NCBI GenBank assembly: GCA_014654705.1
Contig: JACVZY010000106.1
Location: 83,506 to 147,505 of the forward strand
DNA: 64,000 nt
Direction: 5' to 3'
Origin: Ignavibacteria bacterium
GTDB lineage: Bacteria; Bacteroidota; Ignavibacteria; Kapaibacteriales; UBA4661
Shown: piece by piece, positions 41,318 to 50,018 of the stretch
Numbering within the stretch: position 1 is the first letter of the stretch
Layout: every line of letters starts with the position of its first letter
The notes under the pieces: model-generated
Database searches by the model: none
Seen by the model: only the letters and a program-made list of their open reading frames with translations
Told to the model about the DNA's origin: nothing
Translations under genes and position numbers: made by a program

Positions 41318-41631
41318 ACCGCTTTGTGTGTCGGATGGGTGGCAAAGAAAAACACGCGATGTCGAGACAGAACACATACAGGCAAGAAACCTTCGGAAGT
41401 GTGCAGAAAAACGTAATTGTACCGAAAGAAATTAAGATACTAAGAAAATGTTGATTTACCGCAAATTTTTGGACGAGAGCGCTTCTTGCATCCTGTGGCA
41501 CTGAGGGCATTCTCCGTAATTGTAATGGAATTTTGGGGATGGAGATGATGACTGGGATTCAACAATAGCCAATACCAATAAATTCCAGATAAGTATCAAG
41601 GTTTACGTCGTTGTCAGCCGGCAGACAAAAT
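41318..41631. other. Intergenic region between the TPR and RuvX genes
   Basis: About 310 bases with no gene, RNA or clear terminator. It must contain the TPR operon promoter; I cannot place it. Confidence 0.4.
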
Positions 41632-42096
41632 TTATTCCAGTTCACGCAAAAATTCACGCAGAATAAGCGCCGCAGCGACTTCATCGGTGCGTCCTTTCTC
41701 GGCGCGGTGGCTTTTTTTTTTGCCAGAGCGAATCATTGTTTGCCGTGCCTCGCGGCTGGAATAGGCTTCATCCACCACAAACATCGGCAGAGTTGTGTGC
41801 GCACGAAGTTCTTCCATAAAGGCATGAATTTCCCGCATCATTGCTGTTTCGGTGTCGTCGTGCTGAAAGGGCATCCCGATGATGATTGCACCCACTCGCT
41901 CACGCTCAAAAGCAGTTTGCAGCTCGCTCATCAGATTCAGCGTGCTGGCAAAAAAACCACGCGGCGAGGCAATAATGTGTAATTCATCGCAGACCGCAAA
42001 GCCGATACGCTTTTGCCCATAGTCAAGAGCACCAATGCGCTTTCCATGCAGCGCAGCGCGGAGTGCATGAGTGATTTCAACGGGTTTTGTCATCAT
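41632..42096 (-). CDS. ruvX: Putative pre-16S rRNA nuclease / Holliday-junction resolvase RuvX (YqgF)
   Basis: 154 aa, RNase H-like fold: IGALDYGQKRIGFAV with the first catalytic Asp, IIIGMPFQHDDTE, FVVDEAYSSREARQTM with the Glu, and the C-terminal RTDEVAAALILREFL with a further Asp. YqgF is required for 16S rRNA 5' maturation. Last gene in the oxygenase/cyclase operon (gap of 4 bases). Confidence 0.88.
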   Translation of the reverse strand: MMTKPVEITHALRAALHGKRIGALDYGQKRIGFAVCDELHIIASPRGFFASTLNLMSELQTAFERERVGAIIIGMPFQHDDTETAMMREIHAFMEELRAHTTLPMFVVDEAYSSREARQTMIRSGKKKSHRAEKGRTDEVAAALILREFLRELE

Positions 42097-42100
42097 GCTG

Positions 42101-42805
42101 TCACTGCTTTCGTGGTGGTAACGGCGGCTGCGGCAGAATGAACATCAACACGATGTAGGAAATATCCAGCACAAAGACAAGTGATGCCAACGTGAGAAGT
42201 ACCGTATTATGCGGGTCGGCAAGAAAGAAAAAGACGGTTACGCAAGCAGTACCGAACCACTTCAGGACTGCCGTAGTCTTGGAGAACGGCAGCTGCTCAT
42301 ATCGCTGAAGGTATTGGACGATGTAGAGCATCGAAATTCCAAAGTTCAGAATATACGCCGAAAAACCGCCCAAGCGCCCGATGGGCTGCGCCATGCTCAT
42401 AAAAGGAATATTGTCCAGTCCGGTCTCGGCAATGGCATAAATAATGCAAAACCATATCACCAGCAAAATAGCCAGTATTGGGCGGTAATACTTACGAATA
42501 ATTGGCGTTTGAATATCATTGCCGTTGTCTTTCAGCATCAACCAAAAAATATACACGTCCAGAAAAAACCACGCCCGCGTTCCCCAGACAAATAGTAAAC
42601 CTAAATTGATATGCTGTGCATATGTCCAGCTATACAAGAACTCCCACACCAAATTCCCACAGGCAATAAAAAACGGCATTTCGACAAAACCATATTTTTT
42701 TTCGTGCCTGATAACGCTGATGTATGTTCCCACCCAACCTATCGTGGAGATAAGTACCAACGAGAGTTCGAGCCACGAGTAAATGTCTGTGTTGAGCCAC
42801 TTCAT
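42101..42805 (-). CDS. Pyr4/PaxB-like transmembrane terpene cyclase
   Basis: 234 aa with seven predicted membrane helices. The motif CGNLVWEFLYSW places an acidic E55 where Pyr4 has its catalytic glutamate, and the last helix has D214 (LVFVLDISYIVLM), matching the second Pyr4 acidic residue. Family members protonate an epoxide or olefin on an isoprenoid and cyclise it. ATGA-coupled to an MpaB-type oxygenase. Substrate unknown; a terpenoid-quinone-like compound is a guess. Naming rests on motif recall, not a search. Confidence 0.6.
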   Translation of the reverse strand: MKWLNTDIYSWLELSLVLISTIGWVGTYISVIRHEKKYGFVEMPFFIACGNLVWEFLYSWTYAQHINLGLLFVWGTRAWFFLDVYIFWLMLKDNGNDIQTPIIRKYYRPILAILLVIWFCIIYAIAETGLDNIPFMSMAQPIGRLGGFSAYILNFGISMLYIVQYLQRYEQLPFSKTTAVLKWFGTACVTVFFFLADPHNTVLLTLASLVFVLDISYIVLMFILPQPPLPPRKQ

Positions 42806-44079
42806 TTCTTATTTCTCCTAAAAAATGTGCGAAAACGAGAGGGTTTTTCGGCTACTTTGTCGGACAGTGAAAGCGGAACGTCGAAATCAACTTGTTTGTA
42901 GTCGTTATGCGCCAGCACGAGTCCTTGAATAAACTTTCGTCCGAGTTTGCTGACAAGCCATTGTATGAGCACTCCTTCTTGCTGAATCCACGTGAGCAGT
43001 TTGAAGAGGCATAGCACAAGAATATATTTCGCCATATTCCAAAAGCCTTTCGGCGACTGTATTTGCAAGATACTCGAAAGAGTACGCCCGCCGACCTTGG
43101 TATCGTCAAGAAAGTACTTTACAATGAGCGGCGTAATGCCGGTGAACATCCATTTGAATGGCGGCGGCATTATGTATTCGATAAAATCAATGCAGGTCTG
43201 GGCGAGTTCAGCATTTTCTTTGGTGGAGCCTGCTTGATGCTTCAAAATAGCTTCCTGCAAAACAACGCTATCGTGATAGTCGCTTGCAATAAGGCTGTCA
43301 TGCAAGCCCATGATGTGACCAATCACTTCCCAACAGTGCATATAACCATCAATTTCTTCCTCCGAAAGCGTGATGCCAATTCGCTTCAGACCATCCACGA
43401 TAGACGACGAAAACGTAGTGAGCGTAACCGCCATATCCTCCTGATTGATAGGTGCACCGTATTGAGCAGTGTCCCAGCCTTTTTGCTTGGCATAGACGCG
43501 GATAGAAGCATGAATAAGCCGTATTTTTCGTGCCGTTACAATACCCTTGCCTTGGGGGTCGAACCCGCCCTCCGCCAGAACATTCAGGACAAATTGCAAG
43601 GTCTCCATCACTCGCTTGATGAGGCGCGGCGGCAGAGGGATTTGCTTACCTTTATCATTACGTCGTACAGCCGCCGGAGCATCAAGACGCTTCGTTTCGT
43701 AGAGTACGTGCGCCCCGCGCCAGCAGACGTAACACTCCGGCAGAGATTTACACAAGAGCACAATGCAAATTTCTAGCCCGTAGGTAGTGAATACTTTTTG
43801 CCCCACTGCCGCACGAGCAGCATCAAACCAGGGCGGGAGGATATTTTCCGGGTCAAAATAATGTTCAAGCGCTGGGGGCAGGTCAGCGGATTGGACAGAA
43901 TCATTGTACATCAGCGCTGTGAGCATCGCATTAAGCTCGGTCTGCTTTGTAGAGCCGATCACCGCTTGCATCAGCGTATCAGCTTCCACATCCATCACGT
44001 GGCGCTGTGTTTCAAGAAAGGCTTGTTCGATGAGCGCAGTTTGGAGAACGGCTCGATAGTGTTGTGTTGCTAGGCGCAT
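42802..44079 (-). CDS. MpaB-type oxygenase (DUF2236, Lcp-like heme protein)
   Basis: 425 aa from the ATG at 44079; a longer frame extends to 44175. The DUF2236/ER-bound oxygenase MpaB pattern is present: KIRLIHASIRVYAKQKGWD, INQEDMAVTLTTFSSSIVDGLKRIGI, and YMHCWEVIGHIMGLHD with conserved His residues. In fungi MpaB cleaves a farnesyl chain; the related latex-clearing protein cleaves polyisoprene. Here it is paired by an ATGA overlap with a membrane terpene cyclase, suggesting an isoprenoid-modifying pathway (inference). Confidence 0.75.
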   Translation of the reverse strand: MRLATQHYRAVLQTALIEQAFLETQRHVMDVEADTLMQAVIGSTKQTELNAMLTALMYNDSVQSADLPPALEHYFDPENILPPWFDAARAAVGQKVFTTYGLEICIVLLCKSLPECYVCWRGAHVLYETKRLDAPAAVRRNDKGKQIPLPPRLIKRVMETLQFVLNVLAEGGFDPQGKGIVTARKIRLIHASIRVYAKQKGWDTAQYGAPINQEDMAVTLTTFSSSIVDGLKRIGITLSEEEIDGYMHCWEVIGHIMGLHDSLIASDYHDSVVLQEAILKHQAGSTKENAELAQTCIDFIEYIMPPPFKWMFTGITPLIVKYFLDDTKVGGRTLSSILQIQSPKGFWNMAKYILVLCLFKLLTWIQQEGVLIQWLVSKLGRKFIQGLVLAHNDYKQVDFDVPLSLSDKVAEKPSRFRTFFRRNKK

Positions 44080-44137
44080 CGGTGTTGACTTGTAAAAGGA
44101 TAATTCAAAGGATAATTCATCGGAGAATGGTATGTAT

Positions 44138-44641
44138 TTATGCGAGGGTCTGCATAGCGACCAATTCATCCTCACTCAAAAGTCGCTCGATGTTGAGCAA
44201 AATTTTCACATTCTCCCCAATTTTCCCCATACCTTGAATATAGCGACCGCCGGAGCCTCTGGTCGTACGAGGCGGCTCGGAAACATTTTCTTCAGGTATA
44301 TTCACCACCTCCAAGACTTCATCCACAATCAAACCAATAGCCGTGCCGCTTACATCCACCACCACGATACAAGTACGGTCGTTGTGCGTAGTCTCCTGCA
44401 TTCCAAAGCGCAAGCGCACGTCCATTACGGGAATAATCTTACCACGAAGGTTGATAACACCCTTGAGGTACGAGTCTGTGTCAGGCACTTCGGTAATTTT
44501 CTGTACGCCGATAATTTCAGTAATATGACGAATCTCCACGCCATATTCTTCCGCCGCGATGCGGAACGTCAAATAACGGTCTTTCTGCGTGTCCTCTTCT
44601 ATTTCGAGGTCGTCCGCATCGAAGCTGTCGTACTGTGCCAT
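44138..44641 (-). CDS. cheW: Chemotaxis-type coupling protein CheW
   Basis: 167 aa from the ATG at 44641; the track's longer frame is an upstream extension. The SH3-like CheW fold: DRYLTFRIAAEEYGVEIRHITEIIGVQKITEVPDTDSYLKGVINLRGKIIPVMDVRLRFG, then CIVVVDVSGTAIGLIVDEVLEVVNIP. It links receptors to CheA kinase. No CheA, CheY or receptor is adjacent, so partners lie elsewhere or the gene serves another signalling pathway. Confidence 0.92.
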   Translation of the reverse strand: MAQYDSFDADDLEIEEDTQKDRYLTFRIAAEEYGVEIRHITEIIGVQKITEVPDTDSYLKGVINLRGKIIPVMDVRLRFGMQETTHNDRTCIVVVDVSGTAIGLIVDEVLEVVNIPEENVSEPPRTTRGSGGRYIQGMGKIGENVKILLNIERLLSEDELVAMQTLA

Positions 44642-44839
44642 AATGAAGGAGCAAAAAAGTGGAAAAATACAATACTGCTTGCAGTTTAATGCTGCTTGAG
44701 CGAAATGCCACTGGAGCCAAAAACTTACGAAAACTTTCGCACCCACACCACAACGAAGCGAAAAAAAACGCAAAAATTCTTCAGGGCTTGCGTATTTTCG
44801 TGCATCGTTCCCGTCAATTTTGCTTACCACTGCCGAACT

Positions 44840-45310
44840 ATGACCAAAACAAACGCTTGCCGCATTCTCGACCAGCACTCAATTCCCTACGAAATCAGGG
44901 AATACGAGGTGAACGACGATGAACTGGATGCCGTTACCGTCGCTCACAAAATTGGGCTGCCCCCCGAACAAGTCTTCAAAACGCTTGTTCTCACAGGCGA
45001 CACGCACAAATACTTCGTTGCTGTCATTCCGGGCAATGCCGAATTAGAATTGAAGCGCACTGCTCGCTCTACCGGCAATAAGTCCTGCGCAATGCTGCCG
45101 ATGAAAGAATTACTCCCGCTCACAGGCTACATTCGCGGCGGTTGCTCGCCTATCGGCATGAAAAAACCTTTTCCCACTTTTCTGGACGAAACAATAGAAC
45201 TCTTCGACCGCATCAGCATTAGCCCCGGCAAGCGCGGGATGCAGATTCTCCTTGCCCCGCACGACCTTCAGCGCGTTACGGGCGCACACATCGTGGAGTT
45301 GTGCGCATGA
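44840..45310 (+). CDS. ybaK: Cys-tRNA(Pro)/Cys-tRNA(Cys) deacylase YbaK/EbsC
   Basis: 156 aa from the ATG at 44840 (MTKTNACRILDQHSIPYE). The YbaK/EbsC fold: VAHKIGLPPEQVFKTLVL, YFVAVIPGNAELELKRTA, YIRGGCSPIGMKKPFP with the GGCSP loop, and FDRISISPGKRGMQILL. It removes mischarged Cys from tRNA-Pro. Divergent from cheW; overlaps the glycosyltransferase start as ATGA. Confidence 0.9.
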   Translation: MTKTNACRILDQHSIPYEIREYEVNDDELDAVTVAHKIGLPPEQVFKTLVLTGDTHKYFVAVIPGNAELELKRTARSTGNKSCAMLPMKELLPLTGYIRGGCSPIGMKKPFPTFLDETIELFDRISISPGKRGMQILLAPHDLQRVTGAHIVELCA

Positions 45311-46923
45311 ACAGCATCAAAACCATCGTTATCCGTTATCGCATTTCGCTCGCACTTCTTGTGCTAATGCTCATAGGTGCGGCATTACGTTTCGCAGACA
45401 TTAGCACAGAATCACTCTGGGTAGATGAAATTTATTCCTTCCGGCAAGCAATGAAAAGCGTGGCGATGATTATTGCCAATGCCCCACAGGACGTTCATCC
45501 GCCTGTGTACTACGTGCTGCTGCACTTTTGGACGCTGCTTTTTGGTACAACCGAAGCTGGGTTGCGAAGTTTATCGGCGGTCTTTGGCGTGGCGGCACTG
45601 CCGCTTATGTACGTTTTGGGGCGAGAGATGTATTCGCAGCGCGTCGGGCTGTATGCAGCATTGTTACTGGCGTTGTCGCACTTCCATATCCACTATTCGC
45701 AAGAAGCACGGAACTACGCATATGCAGTTTTGGTGGTGATATTGGGAATGATAGGTTTTGTGCGCTATGTAAAGCAATTCGATAGCCAGAGCGAGCCAGT
45801 GCTTTCGTGGAAGTTGCTTGCGTTCTTTCTTCTCGGCAATACGCTCATTCTGTACTCTCACTTTTTCGCGCTTTTCGTGATTGCCGCCCAGAACGCATTG
45901 GTGCTGAGTTTTGCCCTCATGCGGCGGGATGTTTTTCGGCGAATGTGGAAATCGTGGCTTGCTCTGCAAAGCCTGTTATTGCTGCTGTTTGTGCCTTGGA
46001 TGGAGATTTTGTACTTTCAAATTCGAGCTGTTAAAAGTGGCTTTTGGATTGACCCCCCAAATCTGATGACGCTCGCCGAAACCATCATTGAATATGCAGG
46101 TTCGTTTTCGGCGGCGGCGCTGATTTTGCCCTTGTGCGTCCTTGCGGTAGTGCAAGTGCGGGAGCGACTTGTCATCATTCACGACGACAATGCTCAGGGT
46201 AAGCCCAAAAGCGTCTTCATTGCTCATGTTCAGTTCGATTATCGCATGGCGCTGCTGCTGCTGTGGCTTGTACTGCCGATTATGATTCCGTTTATACGGT
46301 CGCTCTATTCAACACCCATTTACTACGTGAAATACACCATCCCTGCGCTTCCCGCTTTGCTTCTACTTGCGGCAAAAGGACTGGATACGTTTGACACGAA
46401 AGTGCGGTGGATGCGCGGGCTTGTCGGTATCATTATTGCCGTGCTCTGCGTTATCGCATGGCGCGACAACCGCAACGATTGGAATTCGCTCGAAAAAGAA
46501 CCGTGGAAAGAATCGACACGCTTTCTGGACAGTACCGCAACAAAGAATGATGCAATTTTTGTACACGAATGGTACAGCAAATACAACTGCGAATACTACA
46601 CCAAACGCCCCGATGTTACATTCCAAGCTATGCCGCCGGAACGCTTTGCCATCACGCCCTCGACCATTGAGCGCTTCTACGCACCGATTGCTGCCGGACG
46701 TGACCACCTCTGGCTTGTGCTTTCGCACCGCAGCGCCCAAACGCCAATGATACTGGAACGAATAGAGCGTGATTTTGCGCCGACGCTCGACACAATTTTT
46801 CCTTCGCGCTACCGCAAATACATGATTGCCGACTCCTTCCCTTATCAGACCAAAGGCATCTATCTGATGAAAACGTATTTGTCCAACGACATTCGCGTCA
46901 TGCGCTTTGAACGAAGGAAGTGA
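45307..46923 (+). CDS. Membrane glycosyltransferase (GT39/ArnT-like)
   Basis: 538 aa from the ATG at 45307, overlapping ybaK by 4 bases. The N-terminal loop SLWVDEIYSFRQAM with its Asp-Glu is the acidic signature of polyprenol-phosphate-sugar transferases; DVHPPVYYVLLHFW and about ten to eleven hydrophobic segments follow. The C-terminal soluble part begins near residue 395. Transfers a sugar from a lipid carrier to a protein or lipid outside the membrane; acceptor unknown. Confidence 0.75.
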   Translation: MNSIKTIVIRYRISLALLVLMLIGAALRFADISTESLWVDEIYSFRQAMKSVAMIIANAPQDVHPPVYYVLLHFWTLLFGTTEAGLRSLSAVFGVAALPLMYVLGREMYSQRVGLYAALLLALSHFHIHYSQEARNYAYAVLVVILGMIGFVRYVKQFDSQSEPVLSWKLLAFFLLGNTLILYSHFFALFVIAAQNALVLSFALMRRDVFRRMWKSWLALQSLLLLLFVPWMEILYFQIRAVKSGFWIDPPNLMTLAETIIEYAGSFSAAALILPLCVLAVVQVRERLVIIHDDNAQGKPKSVFIAHVQFDYRMALLLLWLVLPIMIPFIRSLYSTPIYYVKYTIPALPALLLLAAKGLDTFDTKVRWMRGLVGIIIAVLCVIAWRDNRNDWNSLEKEPWKESTRFLDSTATKNDAIFVHEWYSKYNCEYYTKRPDVTFQAMPPERFAITPSTIERFYAPIAAGRDHLWLVLSHRSAQTPMILERIERDFAPTLDTIFPSRYRKYMIADSFPYQTKGIYLMKTYLSNDIRVMRFERRK

Positions 46924-46975
46924 GAGCGACACAACAAATTCATTCGTAATTTCTCATTCATCATTTGAAATTCTC

Positions 46976-47473
46976 ATGGTTGGTTTTGGTTATGACATTC
47001 ACCGCCTCGCCGAGGGCGAAAGCCTGATTTTAGGTGGAATAGAAATATCGTCCCCTTTCGGTACTGTGGCACACAGCGACGGCGACGTGCTTCTCCACGC
47101 TTTGTGTGATGCGCTCTTAGGCGCGGCAGGCTTGGGAGATATTGGCGAGCACTTCCCCGACACCGAGGCGGAATACAGAGGCATTTCAAGCATTGAGCTT
47201 TTGCGCCGCGTGATGGATTTGCTGCGCAGCGAGAACTATCGCCTTGTGAATGTTGATTGTACGCTCGTGCTGGAGAAACCTAAAATTTTACCCTACAAAC
47301 CTGCCATGCGTGAGCGCATCGCAGAAGTCTGCGGTTTGCCCTTGCGACGTGTATCTCTCAAAGCAACAACAAGCGAGAAGCTAGGTTTCGTCGGCTCCGG
47401 CGAAGGTATTGAAGCCTACGCTGCGTGTCAAATTGAAGAAGCAGATGAAAAAACAGCAGGAACAGCGCTGTGA
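46976..47473 (+). CDS. ispF: 2-C-methyl-D-erythritol 2,4-cyclodiphosphate synthase
   Basis: 165 aa from the ATG at 46976 (MVGFGYDIHRLAEG). Zinc ligands D7, H9 and H41 in YDIH and DGDVLLHALCDALLGAAGLGDIG; HFPDT, then KATTSEKLGFVGSGEGI at the end. The step of the non-mevalonate isoprenoid pathway that forms the cyclic diphosphate. Overlaps the sensor kinase start. Confidence 0.95.
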   Translation: MVGFGYDIHRLAEGESLILGGIEISSPFGTVAHSDGDVLLHALCDALLGAAGLGDIGEHFPDTEAEYRGISSIELLRRVMDLLRSENYRLVNVDCTLVLEKPKILPYKPAMRERIAEVCGLPLRRVSLKATTSEKLGFVGSGEGIEAYAACQIEEADEKTAGTAL

Positions 47474-49989
47474 GACGATTTGCGACCATAACTGCAACCA
47501 TAACCGCACTCCTATTGCTGTGGAGCGCCTCTTACACTTTTGCCCAAGACCGCCTAAGCGATGTGCGCTCCTACGAGTATCGTCTAACGCAAGTACAGGA
47601 AATACGCGGATCCAACCTTATTCTCTGCAATGCCAAGCAAACGCAAGAAGGCGCACCACCGCTCTTTTTTGAGTTTAAGCCTCGCGCCTACGGCGTTGCC
47701 GCTTCCGATGTTGCTTCAGTTTGGAACGGTTTGGAACGAAACAATCTTCAGCGTTCGACTCTGGGCGGCGCATCGGTACTTGCTGCGACGGCGCTAACCG
47801 ATACGACGTGTATTCTCCTTTTTGAACGCGCCGATACATTATACCTGAGCGAAATAAACACCTCACTCACTCTCCGCAGTACGCTTGCTCTACCACTCAC
47901 AGCCACAACGGGTTCATTCACCCACACCGCGCTTCTTGCCGGCATCAATAGCGAGTCGCAGGCAGTGGGAGTTGGCACAATCAAGCTCCTTTCGCTGGCG
48001 AACGGTAACGCCATTGCGCTCGTCATTGGGAATCATCTTTTTTGGAGTGATTGGGGTACAGGTTCCTACGGCGGAAGCGGCAAAGCATTTTCGCCAACAA
48101 TCCGGTATATGGAAGGCTATACGCCGAGCGATATTGTGGCTCTCAATCCCGACACCCGCGACAACAACGACCCTGCCTGTGCGCTTCTCCGAGAATCGGG
48201 CTTACGCAAGGATGTGATCATGCTTTCACCAAGCGGCAAAGAGCTGTGGTCACAGTCGCTTGACGTGCAACAACGCACGATTTTACGCCGCGTGAGCAAC
48301 TATACAGTCGCTGCCTGCACCGAGCGCGGAGCAACAGCATACATCAACATCATCAAAATAGGTACAACGCCCGTCACGACAGGCATTGCCGCCAAAATGG
48401 AATGTATTGCTTTTGCAGAAGAACAAGGGCGCGTTTCCGCTTTTGCCATTGTCAATGACAACACATCGGGGCGGTATATCTGGACAGCAGTCCGCGTACC
48501 GCTTAATGGTGGTACAACTTTCAGCCAGAATCTCTGGACGTTCCCGGATAATATCATCGCACCGCTTGCAGTCACGGTCTTTGGAGACGAATTTTTCTGC
48601 GTCTTTGCCAATACGCTTGCGGTGATGAACTTCGGTGGCGAACCACTAGGTCTTATGCGCCTCAGCAATGCTTTCCGCCTTGTACAAATGCCGCTTCAGC
48701 AGCAAGCTATTAGCATTACTGGCAATCAAGAGCGCAATCTCTACGCCTTACGCCTGGGGCGGGACAACATTATCGTGAAGCGCGACCCCATACCGCTCTG
48801 GTGGCTGCGCAATATCGTCGGTGATTTTTGGTTATATGTCGTTTTACTCAGTATCCTGGGGATTCTGCTCGCGATGCTGAATATTTTGCGCTACCAGAGC
48901 CGCCTTCTGACAACACTTTTCGGCGTATCGGGCGCGGACGCAATGTTTATCGTCGATGCAGAGGGAAAGTTGGTCTCGCTCAATGATTCGGCGCGGGCAC
49001 TCCTCAATATTGCCCTCGAAGTGCCAATGCGCCGACTGTTTCAGTTTTACTGCGTTACCGAAGGAGCACAGAATCTTAGTCATTTCGTTCGTGAGACGCT
49101 CAAAACCCGTCAAGCGATGGATAAAACTATTTCACTCCAAAAAACTCCGTTATCTGCTAATCCGAACGCTCCTGATTCTACGTTCGACCCCGACGAAACG
49201 CATGATTACTTGTTCTCAGCGATACCTGTTCAAACGCGCTTTGGGCGTGCTCGCGGGATGATGCTTATTGGCAAAGACATCACCGAGGAACTGGGCAAAA
49301 AGAAGCTGGGCAACTGGGCGCAGCTAGGACACGACCTCCAAACAAATCTGGCTGCTATTCGGCTGAATGCGGAAAAAATAGCCGAGTCCGGCAGCAGCGA
49401 AGGAAAAAGCATTGTCTATCAAGCGCGGCTCGTGCAGCAGCGCATCAAAGACATTATCACTGTCGGCAAAAGCGAGCAATTGGAAATGCACCCCGCCAGC
49501 ACAGCTGATATTTGCTTGAAGGTGAGCCGTGAGTTTGATAAAATTTTATACCCGAATGTGGCATTTCGCATTGAGTCCCCTCATATTCTCTTCCAGTGCG
49601 CCGAGCCACAATTAGTGCGGGCGCTCAGAAATGCCGTTGAGAACGGTATCACACGCGGGCTGGTGAATAATAGCGGCATTATTGACATCTCTGCGTGGCT
49701 AGAGGACGGTTCGGTCTGGTTTCAGGTGCGCGACAACGGACGTGGCATGAGTCCGGCTGTGATGCGCCGCATGATGAACAAAGGCTTCACGACTTTTGAA
49801 AGCAAGGGCGGTTCGGGGCTGGGAACGATGATTATGCAATATATCGTCAAGGCGCACAAGGGCGAGATTCTCGTGCAATCCGAAGAAGGCAAAGGAACGA
49901 CCGTGCAGTTTCGTCTTCCGGCAGTCAATGTACGAACTTTACCCCAAAAGCCGCTTCTTATCTTGCCCGGCGAGGCATTGGATGTGTGA
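47470..49989 (+). CDS. Sensor histidine kinase with large exported sensor domain
   Basis: 839 aa, GTG start overlapping the ispF stop (GTGA). Signal peptide (LLLLWSASYTFAQD), an exported propeller-like sensor domain to about 445, one TM helix (LYVVLLSILGILLAMLNIL), a PAS-like module (GADAMFIVDAEGKLVSLNDSARALLNI), then a kinase core with LGHDLQTNLAAIRLNAEKI (phosphoacceptor His), N box RALRNAVENGITRG, RDNGRGMSP and GSGLGTMIMQYI. Partner regulator not adjacent. Confidence 0.85.
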   Translation: MRRFATITATITALLLLWSASYTFAQDRLSDVRSYEYRLTQVQEIRGSNLILCNAKQTQEGAPPLFFEFKPRAYGVAASDVASVWNGLERNNLQRSTLGGASVLAATALTDTTCILLFERADTLYLSEINTSLTLRSTLALPLTATTGSFTHTALLAGINSESQAVGVGTIKLLSLANGNAIALVIGNHLFWSDWGTGSYGGSGKAFSPTIRYMEGYTPSDIVALNPDTRDNNDPACALLRESGLRKDVIMLSPSGKELWSQSLDVQQRTILRRVSNYTVAACTERGATAYINIIKIGTTPVTTGIAAKMECIAFAEEQGRVSAFAIVNDNTSGRYIWTAVRVPLNGGTTFSQNLWTFPDNIIAPLAVTVFGDEFFCVFANTLAVMNFGGEPLGLMRLSNAFRLVQMPLQQQAISITGNQERNLYALRLGRDNIIVKRDPIPLWWLRNIVGDFWLYVVLLSILGILLAMLNILRYQSRLLTTLFGVSGADAMFIVDAEGKLVSLNDSARALLNIALEVPMRRLFQFYCVTEGAQNLSHFVRETLKTRQAMDKTISLQKTPLSANPNAPDSTFDPDETHDYLFSAIPVQTRFGRARGMMLIGKDITEELGKKKLGNWAQLGHDLQTNLAAIRLNAEKIAESGSSEGKSIVYQARLVQQRIKDIITVGKSEQLEMHPASTADICLKVSREFDKILYPNVAFRIESPHILFQCAEPQLVRALRNAVENGITRGLVNNSGIIDISAWLEDGSVWFQVRDNGRGMSPAVMRRMMNKGFTTFESKGGSGLGTMIMQYIVKAHKGEILVQSEEGKGTTVQFRLPAVNVRTLPQKPLLILPGEALDV

Positions 49990-50018
49990 GAAAAAGTGTT
50001 GACAAGCAAAACAGCGCA

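Noticed and set aside
48051..49261. Several plus and minus open frames within the sensor kinase gene
   Set aside because: They run in other frames of one long, clearly coding gene and show no domain pattern.
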